From: Roseibium sp. MMSF_3412
GTDB taxonomy: Bacteria; Pseudomonadota; Alphaproteobacteria; Rhizobiales; Stappiaceae
DNA: 64,000 bases
Direction: 5' to 3'
Assembly: GCF_030733265.1 (NCBI RefSeq)
Contig: NZ_JASHJI010000004.1
Span: forward strand, 124,001-188,000
Positions 37,931 through 46,194 of the stretch are shown here, one piece after another. The position numbers and the translations under genes were made by a program. The notes below the pieces were generated by a model. That model was not told where the DNA came from. It saw only the letters and a program-made list of their open reading frames with translations, and made no database searches. The stretch's first letter is position 1; every line of letters begins with the position of its first letter.

Positions 37931-38836
37931 TTACCCGAACACGGACCAGCCCGTCCGCTTTGCAAAGGTCTCCATGGCTTCCGTGCCGAGTTTGGAATTG
38001 CCGTAGCGGTTCAGACCCGGAGACCAGACCGCGATCGAGGCGCGGCCCGGCGATATCACCAGGATACCGCCACCAACGCCGCTCTTTCCGGGAAGTCCGA
38101 CGCGAAAGGCGAAATCGCCGGAGCCGTCATAATGGCCGCAGGTCATCATCAGGGCGTTGATCCGGCGGCGGCGCTGGACGGCAACGAGCGCCGGCACGGT
38201 TTCAGCCTCGATCAGAAAGCGCCCTGCGAGCGCCAGCTGGCGGCAACTCATCTCGATCGCGCACTGGTGGCAGTAGGTGCCCAGCACCTTGTCGACATCG
38301 GACCGCAAGTTGCCGTGCGAGGCCAGGTAATGCGCCAGCGAAAAATTGCGGTGGCCGGTCGCCAGCTCGGACTGCGCCACCTTTTCGTTGATGTGAATGC
38401 TGTCGTCGTCGGCGGCTGCGCGGATGAAACGTATGAGTTCGCCCAACGCCTCACACGGGCTCGAGCCTGCGAGATAGGTGTCGGTCGTGACCAGGGCACC
38501 TGCATTGATAAACGGATTGCGCGGGATACCGTCTTCCCGTTCCAGCAGGAGGATGGAATCAAAAGAAAGCCCGGAGGGTTCGCGCCCCACCCTGTACCAG
38601 AGCTGGTCACCAACGCGGCCCAGTGCCAATGCGAGAGCGAAAACCTTGGACACGGACTGGATGGAAAACGGCACGTCGGCATCCCCGGCCGTCAGCAGAC
38701 GGCCATCTTCAAGCGCCACAGCCATGCCGAAATGATTCGGGTCCACGCCTGCGAGCTCGGGAATGTAAGTGGCAACCTTACCCTTGTCCGGACTGCCTGC
38801 AGCGGCCTCTGCGATTTCCAGCAACAATTCCTGCAT
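37931..38836 (-). CDS. glsA: Glutaminase
   Basis: A 301-residue serine-dependent glutaminase of the beta-lactamase-like fold. It contains [14 protein letters not shown] (S-x-x-K nucleophile), [23 protein letters not shown], the Asn/Tyr-containing HYLASHGN and a C-terminal [17 protein letters not shown]. It hydrolyses glutamine to glutamate and ammonia in the cytoplasm. In E. coli the related YbaS contributes to acid resistance. Length and motifs are complete. Confidence 0.95.
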   Translation of the reverse strand: MQELLLEIAEAAAGSPDKGKVATYIPELAGVDPNHFGMAVALEDGRLLTAGDADVPFSIQSVSKVFALALALGRVGDQLWYRVGREPSGLSFDSILLLEREDGIPRNPFINAGALVTTDTYLAGSSPCEALGELIRFIRAAADDDSIHINEKVAQSELATGHRNFSLAHYLASHGNLRSDVDKVLGTYCHQCAIEMSCRQLALAGRFLIEAETVPALVAVQRRRRINALMMTCGHYDGSGDFAFRVGLPGKSGVGGGILVISPGRASIAVWSPGLNRYGNSKLGTEAMETFAKRTGWSVFG

Positions 38837-38891
38837 CGTCTTCCTCCGCCCGGCCTGCGCTCAAATGTCCGTGTCCGGCGGCAGCAGTTCG

Positions 38892-39590
38892 TCAGATCGA
38901 CGCGCCGGATGCAAGCCTCTTGTAAAGGTGCAGCATGAAGATGGTGGCGAAAATCGGCGTCACCAGATTGAGGATCGGGACGGCCAGCAGGCAGGCGATG
39001 ATCAGGCCGGCCAGGAACACCGTGCCGCCGCGCGCGCGCCGGAAAGCCCTGGCGTCGGCAGGCGGCAGGTAGCGCATGGCGGCGAATTCGAAGAATTCAC
39101 GCCCGAGCAGATAGCCGTTGACGACAAAGAACGCCACGAGATTGACCCCCGGCACCAGCAGCAGCAACAGCGCGAACAGGTTGCCAATAATCACGACACC
39201 GGTGAACTTGATGGTCTGGACCAGGGATTTGGACAGCGGCAGCGCGCTGCCGGGCGGATCGGCGGGATAATCCCGGGCATCGACGATATCGGCGATATCG
39301 TCCTGGAACAGACCCGCGAGCAGCGCCGATATCGGCGCGATCAGGAATCCGAGCACAAAGACCGCACCAATACCGGTCAGGATCGAAATCGACCATTCCG
39401 TCCAGCTGATCCAGGCACTGCCGTCGCCCCATTCGGTGGCGGCAACGCCCAGAAGATGAGTGACGATTCCCTGCAGAGCGAACCAGATCACAATCAGGAT
39501 CGCGAGGGTAAAGCCCAGCATTTTCCAGAAAATTGCACGAAACGGCTGCTCGAATACCTGCGACATGGCGCGGGAAGCTGCTTGGAACAT
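38892..39590 (-). CDS. EI24/CysZ-like membrane protein
   Basis: 232 residues with about six hydrophobic segments. Motifs typical of the EI24 domain (CysZ) are the early SQVFEQPFRAIFWKML, a central LAPISALLAGLFQDDIAD-like segment and the YLLGREFFEFAAMRYLP pattern (F-x-x-A-x-R). CysZ imports sulfate for cysteine synthesis in enterobacteria. In alphaproteobacteria the family is wider and the substrate unproven. It stands 55 bases upstream of glsA on the same strand but without an obvious functional link. Confidence 0.85.
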   Translation of the reverse strand: MFQAASRAMSQVFEQPFRAIFWKMLGFTLAILIVIWFALQGIVTHLLGVAATEWGDGSAWISWTEWSISILTGIGAVFVLGFLIAPISALLAGLFQDDIADIVDARDYPADPPGSALPLSKSLVQTIKFTGVVIIGNLFALLLLLVPGVNLVAFFVVNGYLLGREFFEFAAMRYLPPADARAFRRARGGTVFLAGLIIACLLAVPILNLVTPIFATIFMLHLYKRLASGASI

Positions 39591-39683
39591 AAAACCTTCA
39601 CGTCTTTGTGAGCGACAGCACCGACATAGGTGCGGGAATGGGACCGTGCAAGTGATCAGGAGCAGTCTGATCCGGAAAGCGCC

Positions 39684-40292
39684 CTAGAACTGTGTCCGCG
39701 CTTTCAGGGCCTGGGCCAGCGTTCCCTCGTCGAGATAGTCCAGTTCACCGCCAACCGGCACGCCGTGGGCCAGCTTTGTGACGTTGACACCGAGCGGTGC
39801 GAGCTGGTCCATGATGTAGTGGGCCGTCGTCTGCCCCTCGACCGTCGCACTGATGGCCAGAATGACTTCGCTGAACTTTTCGGACCCGCAGCGTTCGATC
39901 AGGGAGGCCAGGTTCAGGTCTTCCGGGCCGACGCCATCAAGCGGCGACAAGGTGCCGCCGAGAACATGGTAACGCGCCCTGACGGCACCGGCCCGCTCCA
40001 GTGCCCAGAGATCGGCGACGTCCTCGACAACGACAAGAACCGTTTCATCGCGTTTGGGGTCGGAGCAGATGGTGCAGGGGTCCGATGTGTCGACGGTGCC
40101 GCAGACCGAACAGATGCCGATTTCATTGACGGCGACGCCCATCGCCTCGGAGAGCGGGACCAGAAGCTGATCCTTCTTCTTGATGAGATGCAATGCAGCA
40201 CGGCGCGCAGATCGCGGCCCGAGACCGGGCAGCTTTGCCAGAAGCTGGATCAGCCGCTCGATTTCCGGTCCCGCTACGCTCTTTTGTGCCAT
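39684..40292 (-). CDS. recR: Recombination mediator RecR
   Basis: 202 residues. A helix-hairpin-helix region [16 protein letters not shown], a four-cysteine zinc site [16 protein letters not shown] and a Toprim domain beginning [17 protein letters not shown], ending with EGQTTAHYI and [16 protein letters not shown]. With RecFO it loads RecA on single-stranded gaps. It is the last gene of the classical ffs-dnaX-ybaB-recR string, 81 bases after ybaB. Confidence 0.97.
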   Translation of the reverse strand: MAQKSVAGPEIERLIQLLAKLPGLGPRSARRAALHLIKKKDQLLVPLSEAMGVAVNEIGICSVCGTVDTSDPCTICSDPKRDETVLVVVEDVADLWALERAGAVRARYHVLGGTLSPLDGVGPEDLNLASLIERCGSEKFSEVILAISATVEGQTTAHYIMDQLAPLGVNVTKLAHGVPVGGELDYLDEGTLAQALKARTQF

Positions 40293-40373
40293 ATGCTCAT
40301 CTTCTTTGAGAGACTAGGGTCGGCGCCAGGTGTCCAGGCGGCTCTCACCAGCTTTGTTCCCGAAGGATAAGCC

Positions 40374-40694
40374 TCAAAACGGCAGTTTCATGCCGGCCGG
40401 AAGTCCGAGACCACCCATGAGTTCCTGGGTCTTTTCCTGAATGGCCATTTCCACCTTGGCGCGGGCATCGGTATGCGCCGCCATGATCAGGTCTTCCAGA
40501 ATCTCGCCCTCGTCCTCTTTCAAAAGCGAAGGATCGACCTTGAGCCCCTTCAGGTCGCTTTTGCCGTTGAGGGTGACTTTGACGAGGCCGGCACCTGCGA
40601 CACCCTCGACCTCGATATCAATGATCTGCTCCTGCAGCGAGCCCATCTGCTCCTGCATTTCCTTGGCCTGCTTCATCATCTTGAGGAAGTCCAT
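40374..40694 (-). CDS. ybaB: YbaB/EbfC nucleoid-associated protein
   Basis: 106 residues with the N-terminal coiled coil FLKMMKQAKEMQEQMGSLQEQI and the family core VEGVAGAGLVKVTLNGKSDLKGLKVDPSLL, ending in GLPAGMKLPF. It forms dimers that bind DNA with little specificity. The ATG at 40694 has AAGGAGAG upstream. A longer in-frame opening to 40757 is disregarded. Its place between dnaX and recR is conserved. Confidence 0.96.
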   Translation of the reverse strand: MDFLKMMKQAKEMQEQMGSLQEQIIDIEVEGVAGAGLVKVTLNGKSDLKGLKVDPSLLKEDEGEILEDLIMAAHTDARAKVEMAIQEKTQELMGGLGLPAGMKLPF

Positions 40695-40779
40695 GGGATC
40701 TCTCCTTGCAATCTTCCGGGCGGCGTGCGCCCGACATCCAATATCTGGGGTCAGCATTTAGAAGAACAACGGCATCCGA

Positions 40780-42717
40780 TCAATCGTCTTCGTCATCACC
40801 GAGCGCTTCGTTCAGCAACGGATCGCTCACCATCGGATCTGCCAGCGCCGCCTCGTCTTCCTCGGTGGCCTGTACCTTGACGTCGACAACCTTCGCGCCG
40901 GGAAACTGGGAAAGCAGGGCCGCGACCGTCGGGTGCGACTTGGCGTCGGAAAGAAGCTGCTGCTGGTTGGCTTCCTGCTCCTCGTGAATGGTCGGCCGGC
41001 CATGCTCCCGCGACACGACGACAAACCAGCGCTGCCCGGTCCATTCGGTCAGCTTGCGACCGAATTCGCCGGCAATGTCGGCAGGCGCATCTTCCGTCGG
41101 CTGGATCTCGATCTTGCCTGGCTCGAACTTCACCAGGCGCATCTGCCGCTGAATGGCGACCTTCATGGGAATGTCGCGCTTTTCAGATGCAAGGGCGGCA
41201 CAGTCGTAAAGGTTCTTCAGCGCAGACTGTGCCGGTTCAGGCGCTTGCTGCGGCTGCGGTTCGGCCTTGCCGGGGACCGGCGCCTGATCCGGCAAGCCCC
41301 CGTTTATTGCGGCGAGTTGCGGTCTTCCTGCCGCGTGCATCGACGGCGCTCCGCCGCCATCCCCGGGACCGCTCATTCCCGAGGGCTGTGGCATGCCGAC
41401 CGCCATTGCCTGGGCACCGCCACCGGAAGGGCCTGATCCGTGACCGCCCTGTGGGCCAGAACCTGGCGCCGATGCCAGCGGGTTCTGCCCGTTTTTCACC
41501 TGGGACAGCAATTCGCCCGGATCCGGCAGATCAATCGCATAGGCAAGACGCACCAGCACCATGTCGGCGGCCTGCAGGGGTTTCGATGCCGTCTGGACTT
41601 CCTGGACACCTTTCAACAGGATCTGCCAGGCGCGTGACAGCAGGCGAACGGAAATCTTTTCGGCAAACTCCTTGCCGCGTGCGCGTTCGGCTTCCGTCAC
41701 CGTGGCCTCGTCCGCCGATTTGGGCGCGACCTTCATGCGGGTAACCAGATGGGTAAAATCCGCCAGATCGGTCAGGACGATCGCCGGATCGGCACCAACC
41801 TCGTACTGGGCCTGCAGCTCTGCCAGGGCTTCTTCGATCCGGCCCGACATGAGATGACCGAAAAGATCGATGACACGCGCCCTGTCGGCAAGGCCGAGCA
41901 TCTGGCGCAGATCATCCGCCTCGATCGCGCCGGTTTCGTGCGCCATGGCCTGATCGAGCAGGGACAGCGAATCGCGCGCGGACCCCTCTCCGGCCCGGGC
42001 AATCAGCAGCAGTGCCTCATCGGATATCCGGATGTTCTCCGCATCGGAGATCCGGCGAAGCAGACCGATCATCTTGGACTGGTCGATGCGTCTGAGATCG
42101 AAACGCTGACAGCGCGACAGGACCGTGATCGGCACCTTGCGGATTTCGGTCGTCGCAAAAATGAACTTCACATGCTCGGGCGGTTCCTCGAGCGTCTTCA
42201 GCAACCCGTTGAAGGCCGCGTTGGACAGCATGTGGACCTCGTCGATGATATAGACCTTGTAGCGCGCCGTCGCCGGACGGTACCGCGCTGCATCGATGAT
42301 CTCGCGAATGTCGTTGATGCCCGTGTGGGAGGCCGCATCCATCTCGATGACGTCGACATGACGCCCTTCCATGATCGCCTTGCAATGGGTGCCTTCCCGC
42401 TCAAGCTTCACCGTCGGCTTTTCCGCTTCACCGGGAACTTCGTAATTGAGACCGCGTGCGAGAATCCGCGCCGTGGTGGTCTTGCCGACACCACGCACCC
42501 CGGTCAGCATCCAGGCTTGGGCAATCCGTCCGGTTTCAAACGCGTTTTCCAGCGTCTGCACCATCGGCTCCTGACCGACCAGATCCTCGAATGTCTTCGG
42601 ACGATACTTGCGTGCCAACACACGATACGCACCGTCCTGGCCGTGAGCGCCAGAATCGGTATTGCTGTTCATCACCGGTGCGGGCGCACCGTCCTGCGGA
42701 AAACCTGACTCGTCCAT
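40780..42717 (-). CDS. dnaX: DNA polymerase III subunit gamma/tau
   Basis: 645 residues from ATG 42717 (ATG 42729 also possible). The AAA+ clamp-loader core begins RVLARKYRPKTFEDLVGQEP and has Walker A GVRGVGKTTTARILARGL, Walker B IIDEVHMLS and TTEIRKVPITVLSRCQRFDLRR. A Pro/Gly-rich linker and a tau-specific C-terminal domain follow. The zinc module of E. coli DnaX (four Cys after the first helix) is nearly lost: only one Cys remains, in GTHCKAIMEGRH. The open frame continues upstream to 42897, but that part lies over the SRP RNA gene and its terminator and cannot be translated as part of DnaX. Confidence 0.96.
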   Translation of the reverse strand: MDESGFPQDGAPAPVMNSNTDSGAHGQDGAYRVLARKYRPKTFEDLVGQEPMVQTLENAFETGRIAQAWMLTGVRGVGKTTTARILARGLNYEVPGEAEKPTVKLEREGTHCKAIMEGRHVDVIEMDAASHTGINDIREIIDAARYRPATARYKVYIIDEVHMLSNAAFNGLLKTLEEPPEHVKFIFATTEIRKVPITVLSRCQRFDLRRIDQSKMIGLLRRISDAENIRISDEALLLIARAGEGSARDSLSLLDQAMAHETGAIEADDLRQMLGLADRARVIDLFGHLMSGRIEEALAELQAQYEVGADPAIVLTDLADFTHLVTRMKVAPKSADEATVTEAERARGKEFAEKISVRLLSRAWQILLKGVQEVQTASKPLQAADMVLVRLAYAIDLPDPGELLSQVKNGQNPLASAPGSGPQGGHGSGPSGGGAQAMAVGMPQPSGMSGPGDGGGAPSMHAAGRPQLAAINGGLPDQAPVPGKAEPQPQQAPEPAQSALKNLYDCAALASEKRDIPMKVAIQRQMRLVKFEPGKIEIQPTEDAPADIAGEFGRKLTEWTGQRWFVVVSREHGRPTIHEEQEANQQQLLSDAKSHPTVAALLSQFPGAKVVDVKVQATEEDEAALADPMVSDPLLNEALGDDEDD

Positions 42718-42826
42718 GAGCGGCACCATACCGTCTTTTTCGAAGATGGGGACGGCAAGATTGCGTTTTTCTGTGAAATGCGGATCGGCATCTGCCGGGA
42801 CCCGACAACGCTGAATGCGGAGGCCG

Positions 42827-42853
42827 AAAAACAAAACGCCGCCCTGGGGCGGC
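42827..42853 (-). terminator. Terminator of the ffs RNA gene
   Basis: On the minus strand, GCCGCCC-CA-GGGCGGC is followed by GTTTTGTTTTT. It starts about 32 bases after the RNA's 3' end and precedes dnaX. Confidence 0.88.
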
Positions 42854-42884
42854 TTCTGTACAGGACAACGCTGTGCAAGAGGGT

Positions 42885-42981
42885 GGGAGGCTGGCACGGC
42901 GACCCGTGCCGAGGCTCGTTAGGGCTGCTTCCTTCCGGACCTGACCCGGTTGGCGAGTGGCTCGTCCACCACCAACCTCCC
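42885..42981 (-). ncRNA. ffs: 4.5S signal recognition particle RNA (small bacterial type)
   Basis: About 97 nt. The universal apical domain GGTCAGGTCCGGAAGGAAGC, where Ffh binds, is present on the minus strand at about 42920-42948. The 5' end GGGAGGTTGG pairs fully with the 3' end CCAGCCTCCC, closing the long hairpin and setting approximate termini. It assembles with Ffh to target membrane proteins. Its location directly upstream of dnaX is the common bacterial arrangement. Exact ends are inferred from pairing. Confidence 0.95.
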
Positions 42982-42987
42982 GAGCGC

Positions 42988-43018
42988 CTTATATCAGATG
43001 CCCCCTGGGGTTTGGCAA
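42988..43018 (-). promoter_or_regulatory. Probable ffs promoter
   Basis: On the minus strand, TTGCCA (43018-43013) and an overlapping GATATA/TATAAG (42995-42988) at 17-19 bp spacing lie just upstream of the deduced RNA 5' end. A GC-rich segment (CGCTC) follows the -10, as expected for a stable RNA promoter. Confidence 0.5.
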
Positions 43019-43060
43019 GAGGCCGCCAAAGGTTTTTTGTTTGCCTCTGACGTGGCTTCG

Positions 43061-43696
43061 TCAGGGCCGCAAGGTCGCCAGTTTGAGGCCAAATCCCATG
43101 AAGACCAGTCCGGTCACGCCTTTCAGCCAGCGCTGGAAAGCCGGGCTTCCAGCAGCCCTTGACACCCGCGAGAGCAGAAGCACCATCGCGCCGAACCAGA
43201 CGACGTTGATCAATGCGTGGGCGGCGACGAGTGAAAACGCAGCCGCCACGGCACCCGCTCCCTCGGGAATGAACTGCGGAAAGGCGGCGAGATAGAACAT
43301 CGACACCTTCGGGTTCAGCGCGTTCGTCAAAAACCCCTCGCCAAAAGCCCGGAGCAGGGTCCGGCGGCGGCGCGCCGGGGCGACGGAACCAGCTGCAATC
43401 ACGCGCCCGGTCAGGGCATCGCGCAGCGCTTTCAGGCCGATCCACACCAGGTAGGCAGCGCCCAGCATCTTGACGACGAAGAACGCCTCCGCCGAATGCA
43501 CAAGGATGACCGAGATACCCAGGATCGACAGCGTTCCATGCAGGAAGAACGCGCCGACAAATCCGGCTATGTTGAAGGCCGCTGCGCTTTTTCCGGATGT
43601 CGGTACGGTTTTCGCGATCAGGACGCCATTCGGCCCGGGCGACATGACCAGAAGTGCGGCAACAAGTGCGAAACTCAGGAGTGTCTCAAGTGGCAT
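43061..43696 (-). CDS. LysE family translocator
   Basis: 211 residues with six hydrophobic segments. The signature begins LVAALLVMSPGPNGVLIAKTV, and GEGFLTNALNPKVSMFYLAAFPQF is diagnostic of LysE/RhtB exporters. It exports an unknown amino acid or homoserine-like compound. It is divergent from the HIT gene and unlinked to the other LysE gene at 11678-12292. Confidence 0.9.
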   Translation of the reverse strand: MPLETLLSFALVAALLVMSPGPNGVLIAKTVPTSGKSAAAFNIAGFVGAFFLHGTLSILGISVILVHSAEAFFVVKMLGAAYLVWIGLKALRDALTGRVIAAGSVAPARRRRTLLRAFGEGFLTNALNPKVSMFYLAAFPQFIPEGAGAVAAAFSLVAAHALINVVWFGAMVLLLSRVSRAAGSPAFQRWLKGVTGLVFMGFGLKLATLRP

Positions 43697-43843
43697 GACG
43701 AAACCCGGAAAATGCGAGGTGGCAGGAAATTTTGCGAAAACGGCTTCGCGTCAGGTGCAATCTACCCATATGCTGACCAAATGCAATTTCCGCAGGCTCT
43801 TCAATTTCCGGAGTCCGCCGACCGAAGCAACCGGAACCCGCCC

Positions 43844-44260
43844 ATGACTACTTTTGCCCTTAATCCACGCCTTGAAGGTGACAGTCTTTTCGTTGCCGAT
43901 CTGCCACTGTCATCGGTGCGGCTGATGAAGGATGCCAATTACCCCTGGCTGCTGCTTGTGCCGCGCAAGTCCGACCTCGTGGAAATCATCGATCTCGACG
44001 ATGGCGACCAGATGCAGCTGATGCGGGAAATCTCGCTCGCCAGCACCGTCCTCAGAAACGTGACGGAGTGCGAGAAGCTGAATGTCGGTGCCCTCGGCAA
44101 CCAGGTTTCGCAGCTCCACGTGCATGTCATCGCCCGGTTCCGGGACGACAGTGCATGGCCCGGTCCGGTCTGGGGTGTCGTTCCGCCAAAGGATTACGAA
44201 CCGGACCGGGCCGACACGCTGATCGGGGATCTCAGGGACGCTCTCGCAGACGTGCAATAG
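43844..44260 (+). CDS. HIT domain protein
   Basis: 138 residues. The nucleotide-binding fold has PWLLLVPRKSDLVEIIDL and a histidine-triad region QVSQLHVHVIARFRDD. In place of H-x-H-x-H the motif reads Q-L-H-V-H-V-I, so the first His is Gln while the catalytic middle His and the third His are kept. This variant occurs in alphaproteobacterial HIT proteins as I remember them. A nucleotide phosphoramidase or Ap4A-hydrolase-like role is the family default. The ATG at 43844 is chosen over a long upstream extension to 43496 that overlaps the LysE gene's opposite strand. Confidence 0.86.
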   Translation: MTTFALNPRLEGDSLFVADLPLSSVRLMKDANYPWLLLVPRKSDLVEIIDLDDGDQMQLMREISLASTVLRNVTECEKLNVGALGNQVSQLHVHVIARFRDDSAWPGPVWGVVPPKDYEPDRADTLIGDLRDALADVQ

Positions 44261-44288
44261 GCCCGCTGGACACACCAACGACGCGGCC

Positions 44289-44558
44289 TTAGGGTACGGA
44301 CTCATAAATGAAGCCGATTTGGCGGCAGAAATGGCAAACCCTCGCGAGGAAGCGTGAGTAGAGCGGGCTTTATGCCCGGTCAAGCGCGGTGACGCTGCGA
44401 GGTGAGGCCATTTTGCCGTCCTTCGGATTTGGCCGTTTCGGCCATCTGCAGTGTCGCGAAAGGCTTGAAAATGAACCACATTTCCTGCGCTTTCACTTCT
44501 CGCAGTTGGTCAAAGCGATCCAAACCAAATTGACTTCATTTATGAGTCCGTGGCCTAA
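44289..44558. mobile_element. MITE-like inverted-repeat element between HIT and nudC genes
   Basis: A 34-bp terminal inverted repeat, TTAGG..ACGGACTCATAAATGAAG..ATTTGG at 44289-44322, is mirrored at 44525-44558 with 30 of 34 positions identical. The 18-bp core (44296-44313 and 44534-44551) is perfect. The roughly 200-bp interior has no convincing coding frame. The size, terminal symmetry and lack of a transposase fit a non-autonomous element. Target-site duplication is not clear: TTA lies at the left border and TAA at the right. It fills most of the 346-base gap before nudC. Confidence 0.7.
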
Positions 44559-44606
44559 AGTCCACAAGACCTCTTTTCCTCCCAAGACATTTTCAGGGAC
44601 ACGACC

Positions 44607-45551
44607 ATGCGACCAGCTGCCGCCAGTCTCCAGGCAATGGAGATGAGCTTTATCGACAACACGCTCGACAGGCAGTCGGAACGGCGCGGAGACAGCGACT
44701 ACCTGAAAGAGCTGCTGACCCGTCCGCAAACGCGGATCGTGCTGTCCACGGACAAGACGCTGGTGTTTCGGAATGAAGCGGACAAAGGCATCGGGCACGA
44801 TCTCGATGCGGCCCTGGCGCTGGGCGCAAGTGCGGACGAAATGGTGTTTCTGGGCCTTCGGCCGGAAGATGGCCAACCCCTGTTTGCAACAACACTGCCC
44901 TGCAGCGACGACGATCTGGAGGCGAACGAAGACCTGCTCGTGCAGGACCTGCGCAATCTTGCTCTTCAGAATGCCTTTTCGTCCGGCGACCTCAGCGTTC
45001 TGGCCCAGGCGCGCGCGCTGATCCACTGGCACCGGACGCACCAGCATTGCTCCAAGTGCGGCGCGAAAACGCACATGGCCGAAGGCGGCTACCGGCGCGA
45101 CTGTCCGTCTTGCGGCGCGCCCCATTTTCCGCGCACGGATCCTTGCGTGATCATGCTGATCACACATGAAGACCGTGCCCTGCTCGGACGGCCCGCACGT
45201 TTGCCGGAAGGCGTCTACACAACGCTTGCCGGCTTCATGGAACCGGGCGAAACAATCGAGGCAGCCGTCAGGCGCGAAGTGTTCGAAGAAAGCAGGATCC
45301 GGGTCGGCGAGGTGTCGCTGGTCTCCAACCAGCCCTGGCCGTTTCCCGCCAATCTCATGCTCGGCTGCATCGGCACGGCAACCTCTCTCGACATCGAGAT
45401 CGCCGATGACGAGCTGGAGGCCTGCAAATGGTGTGACCGGGACGAGGTGCGCCAGATGATTGATGGCACGCATCCGGAAGAACACCGGATACCGCCTTCC
45501 ATCTCAATCGCCTACGAACTGATCGTCGGTTGGCTCGAGGATCGCATCTGA
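44607..45551 (+). CDS. nudC: NADH pyrophosphatase NudC
   Basis: 314 residues. A zinc ribbon (HCSKCGAKT and CPSCGAPHFPR) precedes the Nudix domain. The Nudix box is GFMEPGETIEAAVRREVFEESRI, and the NudC specificity motif reads NQPWPFPAN, close to SQPWPFPxS. It hydrolyses NAD(H) and, in E. coli, removes NAD caps from RNA. The ATG at 44607 follows CAGGGAC. The right end of the inverted-repeat element lies 49 bases upstream and may affect expression. Its TGA overlaps by one base the ATG of the next gene. Confidence 0.95.
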   Translation: MRPAAASLQAMEMSFIDNTLDRQSERRGDSDYLKELLTRPQTRIVLSTDKTLVFRNEADKGIGHDLDAALALGASADEMVFLGLRPEDGQPLFATTLPCSDDDLEANEDLLVQDLRNLALQNAFSSGDLSVLAQARALIHWHRTHQHCSKCGAKTHMAEGGYRRDCPSCGAPHFPRTDPCVIMLITHEDRALLGRPARLPEGVYTTLAGFMEPGETIEAAVRREVFEESRIRVGEVSLVSNQPWPFPANLMLGCIGTATSLDIEIADDELEACKWCDRDEVRQMIDGTHPEEHRIPPSISIAYELIVGWLEDRI

Positions 45552-46129
45552 TGACATGGTGCATTTATCTGACCCATCCCGAAGTCGCAATCGACCCGCA
45601 CGTTCCCGTTCCCGAATGGGGCCTTTCGGAAATCGGCCGCGCGCGCGCACAACAGGCGGCCGGGCTTGCCTTCGCTTCCGAGATCGGCGCGATCGTGTCC
45701 AGCGGTGAAACCAAGGCCATCGAGACCGCGGAATATTTCGCCGCGCTGCATGACATCACGCCGGTCGTGCGCGCGGATCTGCATGAAAACGACAGATCGG
45801 CGACCGGATTTCTGCCTCCGGCCGAGTTCGAGGCGGTCGCAGACCAGTTCTTCGCCGATCCCGAAACCTCGGTCCGCGGCTGGGAACGCGCGGTGGACGC
45901 ACAGACGCGGATCGTCACCGGTGTTCAGGACGTGCTGACCGGTATCGCACCGGAAACACCCGTCCTTCTTGCCGGCCATGGTGCGGCGGGGACGCTGCTG
46001 ATGTGTCACCTGATGAATGCCGCAATCTCCAGGTCTCATGACCAGAAACGCGGCGGCAGCTGGTACCGGTTCGAAAAAGACTGGCTCGCGACACAGGCAG
46101 CACGCGATTTGCGCTGGATTGAGGTTTGA
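45551..46129 (+). CDS. Degenerate histidine phosphatase family protein
   Basis: 192 residues with the phosphoglycerate-mutase-like fold. WGLSEIGRARAQQAA, SSGETKAIETAEYFA and the second histidine region VLLAGHGAAGTLLM are recognisable. The N-terminal catalytic R-H-G motif is replaced: the strand reads MTWCIYLTHPEV, so a His remains but the preceding Arg is Thr and the Gly is Pro. Either activity is altered or the protein is a binding relative. The start codon overlaps the nudC stop (TGATG), so the two are translationally coupled, which suggests a shared nucleotide-related role. Confidence 0.82.
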   Translation: MTWCIYLTHPEVAIDPHVPVPEWGLSEIGRARAQQAAGLAFASEIGAIVSSGETKAIETAEYFAALHDITPVVRADLHENDRSATGFLPPAEFEAVADQFFADPETSVRGWERAVDAQTRIVTGVQDVLTGIAPETPVLLAGHGAAGTLLMCHLMNAAISRSHDQKRGGSWYRFEKDWLATQAARDLRWIEV

Positions 46130-46194
46130 AGCCGGTCGGACTGAGCTGCGCAACGTGCTAAGCTTGCCGCTGAGAAAAAAAGCTGGAGCCTGCC

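Noticed and set aside
43496-43843. In-frame upstream extension of the HIT protein
   Set aside because: It overlaps the LysE gene on the other strand and lacks a ribosome site. The ATG at 43844 matches family N-termini.
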